NCBI GenBank assembly: GCA_029959085.1
Contig: JARWIR010000008.1
Location: 15,486,001 to 15,550,000, forward strand
Source of the DNA: Nemophila menziesii
Lineage: Eukaryota; Streptophyta; Magnoliopsida; Boraginales; Hydrophyllaceae
Length of the DNA stretch: 64,000 bases
Direction of reading: 5' to 3'
A program made the translations under genes and the position numbers. Positions 1 to 9,359 of this stretch are shown here, in pieces. The notes under the pieces are model-generated. The model did no database searches and was not told the DNA's origin. It saw nothing but the letters and a program-made list of their open reading frames with translations. Positions within the stretch are counted from its first letter, which is position 1; each line of letters opens with the position of its first letter.

Positions 1-232
1 TCTCAATTGATCCACCAGCCTTGTATTTTATCTTAAAAAACCACTTACATCCTATTGGTTTCATTGATGGAGATTGTGGAACAATAGTTCATGTATTGTT
101 GGTTTGAAGAGCATCAAGCTCTTTTTGAATTGCTGAGTTCCATTCTTCAGATGTTAAGGCTTGTTTACACGATTTTGGCTCAACTTTGTTTGATATATTT
201 TCAATGTAGTTAGCATATTTAGGTGCTAGTAA
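1..232 (-). mobile_element. Ty1/copia reverse-transcriptase remnant, cut by window edge
   Basis: On the minus strand this reads as the start of a copia reverse-transcriptase domain: a segment with EEWNSAIQKELDAL, then KPIGCKWFFKIKY and a GGSIE stretch at the window edge. This is the conserved entry block of the copia RT family. A TGA replaces the expected tryptophan codon (minus-strand TGA near 95), so the copy is dead. Only the N-terminal RT block is visible; the rest lies outside the window. It is unrelated in orientation to the intact copia element further right. Confidence 0.85.
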
Positions 233-327
233 TTTAAAAATAGAGTTAAGATAACAATAAAATAGTAAGGAAAAAGTGGAAATTATTTGGATTATGTTAT
301 TAATAGGAAAACTCTAAAGCAACTCCT
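233..327. other. Short AT-rich junction
   Basis: About 95 bases between the copia remnant and the LINE fragment. I see no coding or repeat signal. It is probably sequence flanking the 5'-truncated LINE insertion. Confidence 0.4.
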
Positions 328-1928
328 TTCATGGTTCCTTCTTTTGAAAATTCTGGAATTTACTCAAGGATGATATCCTTGACATATGCAATGGGGTCCT
401 TTTGGGTTCAATCTCTCTTGGGTACATTAGCGAGACCAATATTGTCCTCATTCCTAAAGGTAAGAACCCACAAAAAATTGGACAATATAGGCCTATCTCT
501 TGCACTAATTTCCTCTACAAAATCCTCTACAAAGTTATTGTATTAAGACTCACCAATATCATCCCCCACATCATTTCACCATGTCAATCTGCGTTTATTA
601 AGGGGGTACTTATCCAAGATAATATCATAATTGTTCATGAAGTCATCCACAAGCTCAAACATCTTAGGAAGAATTCTAAGGACATCTACTCTATTATCAA
701 AGCTGATTTTCACAGAGCTTGTTATAGAGTTAGATGACCGTTCCTCTTTTCTATTCTTCATAAACTTGGCTTCAATGAGAAATGGATTGCCCTCATCCAA
801 GAATGTGTTACCTCGGTGAAGTTTAATGTCATTATCAATGGTAAAAAAGTTGGCGCTTTTAATCCTTCTCGGGGTCTCCACCAAGGAGACCCTCTTTCCC
901 CCTACTTGTTCACCATTGTGTATAATGTCCAGTCCCTCCTCATTGAAAAAGATTTTTTATCAGGTGATATTAAAGGTATCCAACTTAGCAAGCAGGGTCC
1001 TCATATTCACCATCTCCATTTTGCTGATGATTCAGTTTTCTTCCTTAGGAATTCTGTTTAGGAAATTCACGCTTTTAAGGAGACTTTATATAAATCCTGC
1101 TTTGCTTCTGGGCTCTCTATCAACCTTAATAAATCATTTGTTTTTATTATCCCTAACTGCTCACCTTTCATGAGGAACCTAATTTCTGACGCCTTTCGCA
1201 TGCCTATTACTGAGGATCTTGCGCTTTACCTTGGCTTACCCACTGAGTGGGGAACCTCAGAAACAAAATCTATGGATTCCTTAATTGTTAAAATTGCGTC
1301 TAAGTTGAGTGGCTGTAAAAAATCCCTTCTGTCCTTAGCTGGGAAGACTGTTCTTATATCTTCTATTATTCATGCCTTTCCCACCTATTTCATGTCCTTG
1401 TTGGCTATTCCTAAAGGGGTTATTAAAAAAATCAATTCCTTAACCTATCACTTTCTTTGGGGTAATGAAGATGACCAAGGTATCCACTGGATAAGTTGGA
1501 ATAAAGTAGCTTCCCCTAAGAATTCTGGAGGTTTAGGTATTAAAAACTTAGAAGCCTTCAATCTTGCCCTTCTTGCTAAATAGGCCTTGTATATTATCAC
1601 ACGCCCTTCTTCTCTTTTCATCGGGTCCTTAAAGGAATTTATTTTCCAGATAAGGATATGTTGGACACATGGGATATTAGGGGAGGTTCTTGGATTTGGA
1701 ATAGTATTCGCAAGGAGTGTTCCTTCCTTAAACCTCATTTAATCAAGCCTATTGGAGATGGCACTCTATTTTTATTTGGGAGGATAATTGGACTGGTAAG
1801 ATTATTGAGAAACCAGGTATTTATTCTGAGGATCCTTTTTTTCCTAAGTTTGTTGCTAACCTGATTCATTCTACTTCCAAAACTTGGAAAATGGATATGT
1901 TGAATTACCTATTCCCTCCTGAGGTAGT
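328..1928 (+). mobile_element. LINE (plant L1-type) reverse-transcriptase fragment, left part
   Basis: Broken reading frames give, in order, the RT entry block (ETNIVLIPKGKNPQKIGQYR), the QSAFIKG block, the GLHQGDPLSPYLF block, the catalytic FADD box at 1020-1031, and the post-RT GLGIKNLEAFN region near 1530. Frameshifts near 735 and 1060 and an in-frame TAG near 1580 show it is a pseudo-copy. The 5' end is truncated; the endonuclease and first ORF are absent. It is interrupted at 1928 by the Athila-type element and resumes at 24728 with the zinc-binding and RNase H parts, so both pieces are one LINE insertion. Confidence 0.88.
1924..1928. repeat. Target-site duplication of element A, left copy
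   Basis: GTAGT lies directly before the TG that opens the 5' LTR and is repeated directly after the CA that closes the 3' LTR (24723-24727). A 5-bp duplication is normal for Ty3/gypsy integration. Confidence 0.9.
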
Positions 1929-3488
1929 TGATGTCTCCCTAATTGTTCTTATTTTCGACCCTTGGGAGACATAATTTTTGGTGTTTATTTAATTAATTAG
2001 ATAGACTTTTGGACTAAATATGCAATAATCCGGAATTCCCTTTTTATTTCTAGCATTTTTAGTTTATTAAACTTTTGCGCGTAATATTGGTATTTTTAGT
2101 GTAAAGTTTACAGGTTTTTGATGTTAGCTAGGAGAGGAATCCGAGGAGAAAGTCAAAGATCGTGAATTAGAGTCAAGACTTGAAGATAAATCCCGAAGAT
2201 ATTATTTTTAGAGCTGAAAATCCATTTTTCAGGCCATAGAGTGCTGATTTCGAGGTGCTTAAGCGATGATTTAGCCGCTGACCTTTGAAGAGAAAACATT
2301 CCTTATTGAGTTACGTAACTTTAGCAACTGGAATGAGGTCAATCGGAGTCATAACGCATCGGGAAAAGCCGTTTTAGTGAAGGTGTATCAGCAGTTACGG
2401 GATTTTGGGCTTAGAAAGTGGGCTTGGACATTTAATTAATATTCTATTTTCTGGTCCAAGCCCTAGAACGAATTTATGCTTATAAAAGGAGGTCTGGACT
2501 TCTATTTTTCACACAATTCACATTCCACAAGATTAAACACCAGAGAGAAGCAACAGAAGGAAGAAAGAAGAAGCTACAAGAGCTGGAGTGGGTCTATAGC
2601 TCCGTTCGTAGTCATTCCAATTCCGGAAATTAGGTTCTTTTCGTATTTTAATTTTGTAAACAATATGAATTCCAATTCTTTTAATTTAGTTTTTAATTTT
2701 AATATGAGCTAAGCTTTTAATAGTGCTTGAGAACAAACAATGGTGAATCTTAATTTTATGAAATAACGAATGTTGAATTTGGGTTTATGCTAAATTAAAT
2801 TAGATTGGGTTCATTACTCTTTTCGATAATTTGTGAATATTTACTGATTTTAGAGTCGCGAACTAAAATTAGGTATTAGTATCTAAGCTATTCCATATAT
2901 GTGGCGTATGGATCATCCTGACGGAGGGTTTAGGTATAGAATTAATTATTCAATCTAGGATAAAAGCTATTGATTCTGACGAACTTAGTTAATTCTAGGG
3001 CCAATGAGGTAAAACACTTAATCATCCAACGGTGGATCATATTTACCCTGACGGGACCAGTGACACTTTAGGATTGCCTTATAGTCCACCCTGACGGGGG
3101 TATAAGGAATTTAGAATCCCGACCATTGTAATTGACCAATTTAGCCCTTAAACAACATAAGTTAGGAAGTAAGATTAGGAGGATCCTTGCGTTCTCAAGT
3201 ACTACATCTCATATTGCATTTTCACTTATTTTACTTGCGTCTTAGCTTCTACTTGCATTTTAATATTTGTCTTTCATTCATTAGCCTTAATCAACAAAAC
3301 CAAACAAATATTTTATAATCTTTTATTTTCATAAGTGCATCAATCACTACTTGCTAAACATTGTGATCAACTATCCGTCCTTGACACGAATCTGTATTAT
3401 CATACATACTACTTGGGACAACCGTACACTTGCGGTTGTGGTTCGATTAGCATTTGCATTTATTTTTAGAACACACAAAGGACCACCA
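1929..3488 (+). repeat. 5' LTR of element A
   Basis: TG...CA ended, 1560 bp, matched almost base for base by 23164-24722. It contains a TATA box at 2481-2488 and, in its 3' half, repeated CCTGACGG motifs (near 2919, 3047, 3090). Confidence 0.93.
2481..2488 (+). promoter_or_regulatory. TATA box of element A 5' LTR
   Basis: TATAAAAG about 550 bp into the LTR. The same position in the 3' LTR (23716-23723) and in both LTRs of element B (9912-9919, 21086-21093) also carries a TATA box, which supports its use as the LTR promoter. Confidence 0.75.
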
Positions 3489-3494
3489 AGTTTT

Positions 3495-3512
3495 TGGCGC
3501 CGCTGCCGGGGA
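3495..3512 (+). other. Primer-binding site, tRNA-Asp type (element A)
   Basis: TGGCGCCGCTGCCGGGGA starts 6 bases after the LTR end. It complements the 3' end of plant tRNA-Asp with one apparent mismatch (C for T at the ninth base), the primer generally used by Athila-type elements. Element B has the identical site. Confidence 0.85.
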
Positions 3513-3625
3513 CGGTAGCGTGTGACCACGGTGTTTATCCTTTAGTGATAAGTGCATTTATTTTATTTTATCAGTTTTACGCTTTTTTTTGTTTGTTAGC
3601 TTTTTCAGGTTTTTAGGTTTGGTGT

Positions 3626-6499
3626 ATGCGAAGAAGGCTATTCAAGGATCTAGAGCCAACACCTCCGATCCTTAGTAATCCAGAATCGTTGATCAGACTT
3701 GCGAACAGAAGAAGAAGAGAACGAGAAGCTTTAGAAGTAGAAGAATTAAGTAACAAAATGGAGAATATCAATCTTCAAGGTCAACAGAATAATGGACAAG
3801 GCCAGCTAGATGCAAATGGCCAACCTTTAGCTCCAGGCGTTATTCCTCAAGTTCAACCACTAAATCCTAATCCTCAAGTCCAGATAGTGATGAATCAAAA
3901 TCCGTGGTTTACTAATGGTCCTCCAGAAGTTCCATTCCGCGCTCCTGCTATAGGAGTAGGTGCTCCAGATATTGATGTTCCGAGATTCCGTCCAGATTCG
4001 GGTATGCTAGCTCAGTTCCAAAACTTTGGAAATTTTCGCGGAAGACCATCGGAAGATCCTCTTAGAGCAGTACAGAAATTCAAACAGATATGTGATTCTT
4101 ATATCACACAAGGGGTTTCAAGAGAACAGATGTACTTTGCTGCTTTTAAATTCTTTGTCATTGATGGAGCAAGTGAATGGCACGATACGCAAGATCCTAC
4201 GAAGATTACTAATTGGGACCAATTAGAAATTGCGTTCTTTGACAGGTATTACCCAAGTAACATGAGGTTAGATGCTGAATTAGAATTGACGCATTTCCGT
4301 CAAGAGTATGAGGAAACTGTGGGTAGAAGTTGGACAAGATTTCAGATGTGTTTGCGTAAAGTTCCCAATCATGGCTTTTCAGAACAACAACAGTTAAAGA
4401 TCTTTTATAGAGGCCTTGATGGAACTTCAAGAGAGAAATTGGATACGCTATGTGGTGCAGGTTTTCTTCAAGTTCAACCCGCTCATGCCAAAATTATTTT
4501 AGAGAGAACAGTCAAGAATGAAGTTGGGTGGAGCTCAGTAAGAACACCAGTGAAGGGAGTGAATAATGTTGATATGGAAGAGAAATTTGCTACGTTTGAG
4601 AATAAGATTCAAAATACTATAGAGCAACAATTGAAGCAGCTCACTCTAGCTGTAAAAGAAGGATTTTCGGGTAAGAAGGTAGCTGTGCATGCTACACAAG
4701 AGGTTTATATGTGTTCAATTTGTAAGGTAGATGATCATGATGAGGAAGGTTGTCCGAATAATCAAGAATCTGTGATGTTTATGTCCAATAGAGGTAACTT
4801 CAATTCAAGTAGTAATGGATATCAACCTAACAGAAACCATCCTGGGTTTCAATACTCAAATCCTAATGGGGCAGCCAATCCTACATATGCGTATCAGCCG
4901 CGTCCCCAAGGTAACAACTATAATCCAAGACCACACAACAATTATCAAGAAGGACAAAATCAAGACAATTATATACAGAGACAAGCTCCTCAGAATAATT
5001 ATGATGACACAATGAACCAGAAAGCCTTACCTGCCCATCCACAAGAAGGAGTATTTACCCTTCAGAAAACCGTTGAAAGTTTGATTGCTCTTCAGACACA
5101 AGCTATGGAACGTCAAAATGCAGCCGAAGAAAATATGAAGTTGTTCCAGAATCAGCTAAGTCAAATTAACAAACAACTGAATCAACGTCCACAAGGGCAA
5201 CTCCCTAGCGATACTGAGAATCCAATCCAAATCGAAGATTGTAAAGCTATTACTCTCAGAAGCGGTAAGAACCTTCCTCCAACTCCTTTCCCGGTTATGA
5301 AAGAAAAAGAAGTTAGAAAAGAGAAAGAGGTGGTGAATGAAGATCAAGAAGTTGAATTGGAAGAAGTGGAGAGGTCTAATGAGATTCTGAAAAAGAAAAA
5401 TGATACTATAATCAATCGTCCACCTCCACCATTTCCATCGCGAATTCAAAAGAAGGGTGATATGGCTGATTATCAAAAATTCTTTAACAAGGTAAGAGGT
5501 CTTAGCATAAATATTCCGTTATTGGAAGCTATTAGAGATGTACCCAAGTATGCTAAGTTTCTGAAAAGAGCCCTCACCAACAAACGGCCGTATTGTGATA
5601 ATGAGATGATTGGTCTCCCCGAGGAATGTAGTGCTATTTGTCAAGGTAAATTACCTCCAAAGTTAGTTGATCCTGGGAGCTTTACGATTCCGATATCTAT
5701 TGGTAATGAGTGGAAAGGAAAAGCGCTATGCGATTTGGGTGCAAGCATAAATCTTATGCCCAAATCGATCTTTGATAAGCTTAATGTTGAAGCAAGACCC
5801 ACTTCTATGGTCTTGCAAATGGCGGATCGATCTCTTGCACATCCAGAAGGCCGAATCGAAGATGTCCTCGTTAAGGCAGGTACGTTAATTTTTCCCGCTG
5901 ATTTCATTATACTTGATTACGACACGGATAGGAATGTCCCCATTATTTTGGGAAGACCATTCCTAGCCACGGGGCGTACTTTGATTGATGTAGAAAACGG
6001 CGAAATGATTATGAGAATCCAAGACGAGGAAATGAAGTTTAACGTGTTCAGACCTATGAAGTTTCCGGATTCCAAGGAAGAATGTTTTCGTGTAGATGTA
6101 ATGGAACCGGTAAGAAAAGAGCCAATTAATGTTGTGGACACTTTAGGAGTGGAGGAGAAAGAACTACGAAAGAAACCACCGAATAAAGCTCCTCCATACC
6201 CTAAAAATCCACAACTAAATCATGCGAAGAAGAAAGAGAAAGCACGTGCCACGAAGGTTCCGAAGGAACCTAAGAAAGAAAGAAAGAAAAAGGGGTTCAA
6301 AGTAGGTGAAGAGGTAGCTATGAAAAATCCTAAACCCCCTCCAAAGGTACGTGAATCAAAAAGTTCTTGGATAGGACCATTCATGGTCGCGAAGGTTATC
6401 TCAGATAAACTAGTGGGAATAAAAGCTAAGGGATGCAAATTTCGAGTTGCAAATATTGACAACCTCACTCACTGCTGGGGAGGTTATGTCAATGACTAA
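3626..6499 (+). CDS. Gag-protease polyprotein with integrase-C-terminus-like tail (element A)
   Basis: A 957-residue uninterrupted ORF. Start ATG 3626 is followed by [14 protein letters not shown], exactly as in element B. Residues about 130-340 are the retrotransposon Gag core ([18 protein letters not shown]). A CX2CX4HX4C zinc knuckle (CSICKVDDHDEEGC) lies near residue 363. The aspartic protease sits near 670-820, with active site [11 protein letters not shown] (catalytic Asp near 702). In the related element B the chain continues into RT, RNase H and integrase. Here it instead runs through a Lys/Pro-rich linker into about 65 residues (GFKVGEEVAMKNP, then WIGPFMVAKV) resembling the GPY/F module at the end of B's integrase. 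The stop is followed by the same 3' flank as B's pol stop. It should make particles and a protease but cannot reverse transcribe or integrate alone. Confidence 0.88.
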   Translation: MRRRLFKDLEPTPPILSNPESLIRLANRRRREREALEVEELSNKMENINLQGQQNNGQGQLDANGQPLAPGVIPQVQPLNPNPQVQIVMNQNPWFTNGPPEVPFRAPAIGVGAPDIDVPRFRPDSGMLAQFQNFGNFRGRPSEDPLRAVQKFKQICDSYITQGVSREQMYFAAFKFFVIDGASEWHDTQDPTKITNWDQLEIAFFDRYYPSNMRLDAELELTHFRQEYEETVGRSWTRFQMCLRKVPNHGFSEQQQLKIFYRGLDGTSREKLDTLCGAGFLQVQPAHAKIILERTVKNEVGWSSVRTPVKGVNNVDMEEKFATFENKIQNTIEQQLKQLTLAVKEGFSGKKVAVHATQEVYMCSICKVDDHDEEGCPNNQESVMFMSNRGNFNSSSNGYQPNRNHPGFQYSNPNGAANPTYAYQPRPQGNNYNPRPHNNYQEGQNQDNYIQRQAPQNNYDDTMNQKALPAHPQEGVFTLQKTVESLIALQTQAMERQNAAEENMKLFQNQLSQINKQLNQRPQGQLPSDTENPIQIEDCKAITLRSGKNLPPTPFPVMKEKEVRKEKEVVNEDQEVELEEVERSNEILKKKNDTIINRPPPPFPSRIQKKGDMADYQKFFNKVRGLSINIPLLEAIRDVPKYAKFLKRALTNKRPYCDNEMIGLPEECSAICQGKLPPKLVDPGSFTIPISIGNEWKGKALCDLGASINLMPKSIFDKLNVEARPTSMVLQMADRSLAHPEGRIEDVLVKAGTLIFPADFIILDYDTDRNVPIILGRPFLATGRTLIDVENGEMIMRIQDEEMKFNVFRPMKFPDSKEECFRVDVMEPVRKEPINVVDTLGVEEKELRKKPPNKAPPYPKNPQLNHAKKKEKARATKVPKEPKKERKKKGFKVGEEVAMKNPKPPPKVRESKSSWIGPFMVAKVISDKLVGIKAKGCKFRVANIDNLTHCWGGYVND

Positions 6500-7618
6500 T
6501 GAATAAGGTAACCCGTCGAGTTTAACGACGTTAAACAAAAGCCAATTACTTGTATATTAGCTGAGTTTTTACATTTTTGCAATTTAGATTAGTTTGATTT
6601 TAGTAATTTTATTGTTTTTATTAAGAAATGAGGAAGGGTAGTTGTTTTTGATGATTTCAGGGGTAAAAAGGACTTGAGTTTGGGGTCGATGAGGCGAAAA
6701 TAGGAGAAAAATTGGTTGGATGTCCAGGAGAAACCGGGAACCCGGTTTTGGAGCTGGTACCAACCATTTTAACGCAACACTTGGCGTTTTGGGGTAATGT
6801 CACAGCGTCGGAACCGGGAACCCGCATTTGGCAAAACCGGGTACCCGGTTTTGGTGCTGTGATTTCTGAAAAACTCTGACCCAGCGTTTTGGTGGCTTGC
6901 GTTTTCGTGCGTTTTGATTCGCGCCATCGACACAAATCCGGGTACCCGCATTTGGCAGAACCGGGTACCCGGTTTCGGAGCTGTAATCTTCCAAAAGTTC
7001 TGACCCGGCATTTTGAGGTGCTGCGTTTTGGCGCGTTTTGACTCGCGCCATCGAGAAAATCCGGGAACCCGCATTCCACAGAACCGGGTACCCGGTTTCG
7101 GCGAGGAAAATCCCTGACCCCGCGTCTTGGGGTCTAGCGTGTTGGTGCGTTTCATAAAAAAAAAAAAAAAGTCCACAATTGATTTTTCCGCGCCGTCACA
7201 GCGACGCGGAACCGGGAACCCGGTTTGAAAGCTGTGAGAGGCGGTTTTGGGTATTTTAACCTAGTTTTCTTAGCCTCTTTTGCAAGTATTTACCTAAAAC
7301 GCACCAATAGCCTCCCCACCTCCGAAATTCATCTACCAAAACACTATATATCATCAAATCCTACCCTCTTTCACCACAAAAACATAAGATCAACTCACCT
7401 CCTCTCCAAAATAACATCAAATCCTTAGTTTTTCCCAAAATTCTTCTTCACCCAAATCCTAAACTAAAACCCAATTCTTTCTTCTCCCATTCAAATTAAA
7501 CAAGACCCATCTCATATTCACCCTAGTTCTTCAATTCCTAAGCCTCAAAGCATCAAAATTCTAAACTTTTTCTCTAAGTTTCTCATTATTTGAAGTTTTG
7601 AGTTTGGGGTGAAAAGAG
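6500..7618 (+). repeat. Palindrome-rich tandem array upstream of third ORF (element A)
   Basis: Non-coding spacer. From about 6734 to 7225 it holds an imperfect tandem array of roughly 130-bp units. Each carries one or two palindrome-like blocks (ACCGGGAACCCGGTTT or ACCGGGTACCCGGTTT), a GCGTTTTGG-type block and an anchor near CGCGCCATCGA (about 6930, 7050). A GAGTTTGGGGT motif opens (6676-6686) and closes (7600-7610) the region. The minus-strand frames here are a by-product of the repeats. The last 250 bp are an AC-rich leader before the third ORF. Confidence 0.8.
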
Positions 7619-8935
7619 ATGACTAACAGAACCGGTGATTTTCGAAGAACTGCTCCTAGAAGAAAAACCGCCATTGGTGGTTCTCAAGAACAAGCTATTG
7701 AGATTCCTGATTCGCGTCCTAAACGAAAAATTGACGAGGTTAAGCTTGATTCTAACAGAAAAGAAATCACAGGTCAAAAGAGAAGATTAATTGATGAGAT
7801 TGAAAGTGAGAAGGATCCCGAAGAGGAAATTACGAAGAACATTGAGAAGGAAACTGAACAAGAGATTCCGGAAGAACCCGTTCCAAAACCTCCGCGTATG
7901 AAGATGTGGGCCCACAAGCCTAAGAGGGTTTACATTTGTTGGAATACTCAGGTTCGTGAAAGAATTGAATTTTTGAAATTTGGTGAGGAGACGAATTTTC
8001 CTAAGGGCATTATGAGTAGTGATTACAAGGAATATGCTGTGACGTGTGCTAAGTTTGGTTGGAAAGAGTTACAAGAAAGGAAGCTTGAGTTTATTCCTAC
8101 TTTTGTGAGAGAATTTTACGAAGGTTTAGCTACCTCCCGTGATGCCATTGATGTCCGCAAAAAGGTAGTTCCTTTCTCTATTGAACGTATTCGGAAATCA
8201 TTGAAACTACCCAACTTTTCTGGAACATGCCCCTTCCAAGAAATTCTTAATGATCCTTCTTTTGATTTTGAATCCCTTTGGGGGACCGTGCTTGTTAATG
8301 GGACTAGCCCAATTCCTGAAGGTGAAAGGTATCCTGGACAGTTTTACAGCAGTAGTTTGACACCTCGTGCAAAGGTTTGGTCTCGTTTCATAATACCCAC
8401 TTTCTTTGGTATTAAACACACTTCCGAGTTGAAGAAAGAGCACATATTTGTTATTAAGTGTATTTTGGAGGAGAAACCATTTGATGTTGCTAAGATCATT
8501 TATGATACGATCATGGAGTTCGCGAAATCACCAATGAAACAACAAAATCTGAAGTTTCCTTGTACTATTACTCAGTTGTGTCTAGACGCAAAGATTCCGC
8601 GTAAGGACGCAGATATTGATACTGTTTCAGTTGGTGTGAGTATCGCTTTGAGCACAATCAAGAACATCCATGAAGAAGCAACACGAACTACAAGAAGTCC
8701 AAGAACTCCTCAATCAAAGAAAGTGAAAACTGTACCTGAGTTGGAAGTAAAGATTCAGGTGTTGGAAGAGAATCAGGAGAAGATGATTGCTACCTTGGGA
8801 AACGTTACAAAAGAATTGGACCTGCTTCGAAATTTAATCTTAGGCGTCAATACACTTCAAAACGCGATTTATGATGCTGTTACGCGAGATAAAGGTCCAG
8901 AACGCAACACCGATAACCAGCCTCGCGCTGGTTAA
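7619..8935 (+). CDS. Third ORF of element A, putative plant transposon protein
   Basis: A 438-residue intact ORF in the position where Athila elements carry their extra ORF after pol. The N-terminus (to about 90) is basic and acidic low-complexity sequence. Residues about 95-330 form a globular block with TFVREFYEGL and KKVVPFSIERIRKSLKLP, a pattern I associate with the Pfam 'putative plant transposon protein' family; this was not searched. Residues about 375-425 look like a coiled coil (VLEENQEKMIATLGNVTKEL). I see no signal peptide or membrane segment, so an envelope role is not supported. The homologue in element B is 443 residues. ATG 7620 region follows GAGTTTGGGGTGAAAAGAG, conserved in both elements. 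Function unknown. Confidence 0.8.
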   Translation: MTNRTGDFRRTAPRRKTAIGGSQEQAIEIPDSRPKRKIDEVKLDSNRKEITGQKRRLIDEIESEKDPEEEITKNIEKETEQEIPEEPVPKPPRMKMWAHKPKRVYICWNTQVRERIEFLKFGEETNFPKGIMSSDYKEYAVTCAKFGWKELQERKLEFIPTFVREFYEGLATSRDAIDVRKKVVPFSIERIRKSLKLPNFSGTCPFQEILNDPSFDFESLWGTVLVNGTSPIPEGERYPGQFYSSSLTPRAKVWSRFIIPTFFGIKHTSELKKEHIFVIKCILEEKPFDVAKIIYDTIMEFAKSPMKQQNLKFPCTITQLCLDAKIPRKDADIDTVSVGVSIALSTIKNIHEEATRTTRSPRTPQSKKVKTVPELEVKIQVLEENQEKMIATLGNVTKELDLLRNLILGVNTLQNAIYDAVTRDKGPERNTDNQPRAG

Positions 8936-9359
8936 GATACGTTTTCTAAACTTTCCTCTTAGTGTAGATTAGTTTACATGCTTTATTGAGTCTTTTCGAG
9001 TCGTGGGGACACGACTCATTTTTGAGTTTGGGGTGGGGTTCGTTGCCTCATCCCAGTTTTATGTGTTATTTGCTTTATTTGCTTTCAATAAAAGAATTTT
9101 CGGAGTTGCGTTTGACTGTAGAAATTTTTAAATATCCCTTTAAGCATACTTTTGATAAATCTATGATAGTAAATAGTGGACTTTAGGGATTGATATAAAA
9201 CGCACTTACAATTGCATGCGAACATAGGTAATTGATAGGAAAAATTAATGAACAATGCAAATGAAGTAAGCTTGTACTCAAGGAATATGTTTGGTGTGTA
9301 GAACGTGAAATCCTAATTAGTAGAGAACCCACCTAGATATGAACTAAAGACAAGCTATG
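8936..9359 (+). other. Non-coding 3' region of element A, left of nested B
   Basis: Begins with a conserved leader that includes an inverted pair (GAGTCGTG ... CACGACTC near 8997-9017) and another GAGTTTGGGGT motif at 9024-9034. No convincing ORF. It continues at 22101 on the far side of element B. Confidence 0.65.
9355..9359. repeat. Target-site duplication of element B, left copy
   Basis: CTATG precedes the TG of B's 5' LTR and recurs after its 3' LTR at 22096-22100. The joined sequence (CTATG then TACTTAGG) matches the uninterrupted sequence inside B itself near 19493. Confidence 0.92.

Noticed and set aside
6657..7176. Overlapping minus-strand ORFs of 83-140 codons with repeated PGTRF-like motifs
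   Set aside because: They are translations of the palindromic tandem array, present in several frames at once.
7619..8935. Envelope gene for the third ORF
   Set aside because: No signal peptide, transmembrane segment or cysteine-rich ectodomain is visible.
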